The notes under the pieces are model-generated. The model had not been told where the DNA came from, did not search any database, and saw only the letters and a list, made by a program, of their open reading frames with translations. Of a stretch of DNA of 46,198 nt, positions 44,301 to 46,198 are shown piece after piece; the first letter of the stretch is position 1; each line of letters starts with the position of its first letter. The stretch is from Lachnospiraceae bacterium (GTDB lineage Bacteria; Bacillota; Clostridia; Lachnospirales; Lachnospiraceae), in contig JAAWJI010000033.1 of NCBI GenBank assembly GCA_022796795.1, positions 1-46,198 of the forward strand, read 5' to 3'. The translations under genes were made by a program, and so were the position numbers.

Positions 44301-44376
44301 AATGAACTCCTTTTCCTTGAAAACTGCCGTTCAGCCCGCGCCATTGGCAAAACACAGTGTTCTGTTTAAACTGATT

Positions 44377-46198
44377 TTACATGTCTCGCAGCTGATTCTT
44401 CAACTCAATCATCTGATCCCGCAGCTGAGCTGCCGCCTCAAAGTTCAGCTCCGCCGCCGCTTTCTTCATTTTCTTATCAATATCTGCAATAAGCTTCTCC
44501 AGTTCCTTCTTGCTCATGGATTCCGGATCCTTCTCAAACCGCAGCTCCTCCTGAGCGATTTCCTTGGAAATGCTGATCAGATCCCGCACCGCCTTCTTGA
44601 TCGTCTGCGGCGTAATGCCGTGTTCCTGGTTGTACGCCTCCTGAAGAGCCCGGCGGCGCTCCGTTTCTCCTATGGCCAGCCGCATGGAATCCGTCATATT
44701 ATCCGCATACATGATCACATGCCCCTCTGAATTCCGGGCCGCCCGGCCAATGGTCTGGATCAGGGAGGTCTCCGAACGCAGAAATCCCTCCTTGTCCGCA
44801 TCCAGAATTGCCACCAGAGTAATCTCCGGAATATCCAGGCCCTCCCGCAGCAGATTGATTCCCACCAGCACGTCAAAAACGTCCAGACGCATGTCCCGAA
44901 TAATTTCCGTCCGCTCCAGGGTATCAATATCCGAGTGGAGATATTTCACCCGAATGCCCAACTCCCGCATATAATCGGTCAAATCCTCGGCCATGCGCTT
45001 GGTCAGGGTAGTAATCAAAATCTTATGCTTTTGCTCCACCTCTTTGTTGACCTCGCCCACCAGATCGTCAATCTGTCCTTCCACCGGGCGCACCTCCACC
45101 CTGGGATCCAGAAGTCCCGTGGGCCGAATGATCTGCTCTGCCCGCAAAAGCTCATGCTCTGCCTCATATTCTCCCGGCGTAGCGGATACAAAAAGGAGCT
45201 GATCTATTTTACTTTCAAACTCCTCAAAATTCAAGGGCCGGTTATCCTTTGCCGAGGGAAGCCGGAAACCATAATCCACCAAGGTGGTCTTCCGGGACTG
45301 ATCTCCCGCATACATCCCCCGGATCTGGGGAATGGTCTTATGGGACTCGTCAATGATAATCAAAAAGTCGTCCGGAAAATAATTCATGAGAGTGTTAGGC
45401 GGCGCTCCCGGCTCCTGCCCCGACAGATGTCTGGAATAATTCTCGATTCCAGAGCAAAATCCGGTTTCCTTTAACATCTCAATGTCAAAATTGGTCCGCT
45501 CCGAAATCCGCTGGGCCTCCAAAAGCTTATCCTCCCCCTTGAAATACCGGATCCGCTCCTCCAGCTCCACCTCAATATCCTGCGCCGCTTTTCGAATCTG
45601 CTCCGCAGGAACCACATAGTGAGAGGCCGGAAAAATCGCCACATGCTCCCGCGTTCCCTTGATCTCCCCGGTCAGTACATCAATCTCCGAAATCCGGTCA
45701 ATTTCATCTCCGAAAAACTCCACCCGAATCGCCGTTTCCATCTCATTAGCCGGAATAATCTCCAGCACATCCCCACGCACCCGGAAAGTTCCCCGCTTGA
45801 AATCCATATCATTCCGGTCATACTGAATATCCACCAGCTGGCGCAGCACCTCATCCCGGTCCTTTACCATGCCAGGCCGCAGAGAAATCATCATCTTCTC
45901 GAAATTCTCCGGCTCTCCTAATCCATAGATGCAGGAAACAGAAGATACAATAATCACATCCCGGCGCTCAATGAGAGACGCCGTGGCCGACAGACGAAGC
46001 TTGTCAATCTCATCGTTGATGGAGGAGTCCTTGGCAATGTAGGTGTCGGAGGATGGGACATAGGCTTCGGGTTGGTAGTAGTCGTAGTAGGAGACAAAGT
46101 ATTCCACCGCGTTACTCGGAAAATACTCTTTGAACTCACCATAGAGCTGGGCCGCTAATGTCTTATTGTGCGCTATTACCAAAGTCGGCTTGTTAAGC
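44377..46198 (-). CDS. uvrB: Excinuclease ABC subunit B, 5' end outside the window
   Basis: The last 606 or so residues of UvrB; the frame stays open to the window edge, where it reads [21 protein letters not shown], so roughly the first 50-60 residues including Walker A are missing. The beta-hairpin tyrosines ([13 protein letters not shown]), helicase motifs ([28 protein letters not shown]) and the C-terminal UVR motif that contacts UvrC ([19 protein letters not shown]) are present. UvrB holds damaged DNA and recruits UvrC. Confidence 0.97.
   Translation of the reverse strand, partial: LNKPTLVIAHNKTLAAQLYGEFKEYFPSNAVEYFVSYYDYYQPEAYVPSSDTYIAKDSSINDEIDKLRLSATASLIERRDVIIVSSVSCIYGLGEPENFEKMMISLRPGMVKDRDEVLRQLVDIQYDRNDMDFKRGTFRVRGDVLEIIPANEMETAIRVEFFGDEIDRISEIDVLTGEIKGTREHVAIFPASHYVVPAEQIRKAAQDIEVELEERIRYFKGEDKLLEAQRISERTNFDIEMLKETGFCSGIENYSRHLSGQEPGAPPNTLMNYFPDDFLIIIDESHKTIPQIRGMYAGDQSRKTTLVDYGFRLPSAKDNRPLNFEEFESKIDQLLFVSATPGEYEAEHELLRAEQIIRPTGLLDPRVEVRPVEGQIDDLVGEVNKEVEQKHKILITTLTKRMAEDLTDYMRELGIRVKYLHSDIDTLERTEIIRDMRLDVFDVLVGINLLREGLDIPEITLVAILDADKEGFLRSETSLIQTIGRAARNSEGHVIMYADNMTDSMRLAIGETERRRALQEAYNQEHGITPQTIKKAVRDLISISKEIAQEELRFEKDPESMSKKELEKLIADIDKKMKKAAAELNFEAAAQLRDQMIELKNQLRDM

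Overview
The window comes from a Gram-positive, moderate-GC Clostridia chromosome, most likely a Lachnospiraceae member. This is inferred from gene content and order: murB-rapZ-whiA-HPr, uvrB-uvrA, a stand-alone DAK-phosphatase-like domain, a diaminopimelate-type MurE, AGGAGG-type ribosome binding sites and TTGACA/TATAAT promoters. Most of it is housekeeping DNA. No rRNA, tRNA, CRISPR array or complete insertion sequence was seen.

Layout. 0.2-4.6 kb (minus strand): rRNA methyltransferase RlmD, a small FakA-like domain protein, the YhaM exoribonuclease, and a membrane-anchored HtrA-like protein that has lost its catalytic triad. 4.9-11.4 kb (plus): mutS2 followed by two two-component systems in the order RR-HK-HK-RR; the second pair resembles a KdpD core with KdpE. 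11.5-17.4 kb (minus): an apparent operon of a trans-sulfuration PLP enzyme, dapF, murE and a YbhJ-like aconitase-family hydratase, with a consensus promoter that starts inside the end of the upstream kinase gene. 17.5-20.9 kb (minus): a response regulator and a large multi-span sensor kinase. 21.2-25.9 kb (minus): methyltransferase, hslO, nadE and degV behind one strong promoter. 26.2-29.3 kb (minus): murB-rapZ-whiA-crh, in which the HPr-like protein has Glu at position 15 and Ser at position 46, as in a Crh-type regulator.

29.3-41.4 kb is the accessory part. A hairpin-rich repeat element lies at 29.33-29.53 kb. Next is a minus-strand catabolic-type operon in the order deoR-deoR-SBP-oppB-oppC-oppD-oppF-SDR-SDR-epimerase. 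A third DeoR-family gene diverges from it across a very AT-rich control region with matching AACGAAACTT/AAGTTTCGTT sites and consensus promoters on both strands. The substrate-binding lipoprotein gene is broken by a one-base shift at a G5 tract just after its lipobox cysteine. The likely job is import and oxidoreductive conversion of an unknown sugar or sugar-like compound under three DeoR regulators. This is the best candidate for an undescribed system in the window. A decayed coding fragment (41.18-41.39 kb) separates it from uvrA and a 5'-truncated uvrB at the right edge.
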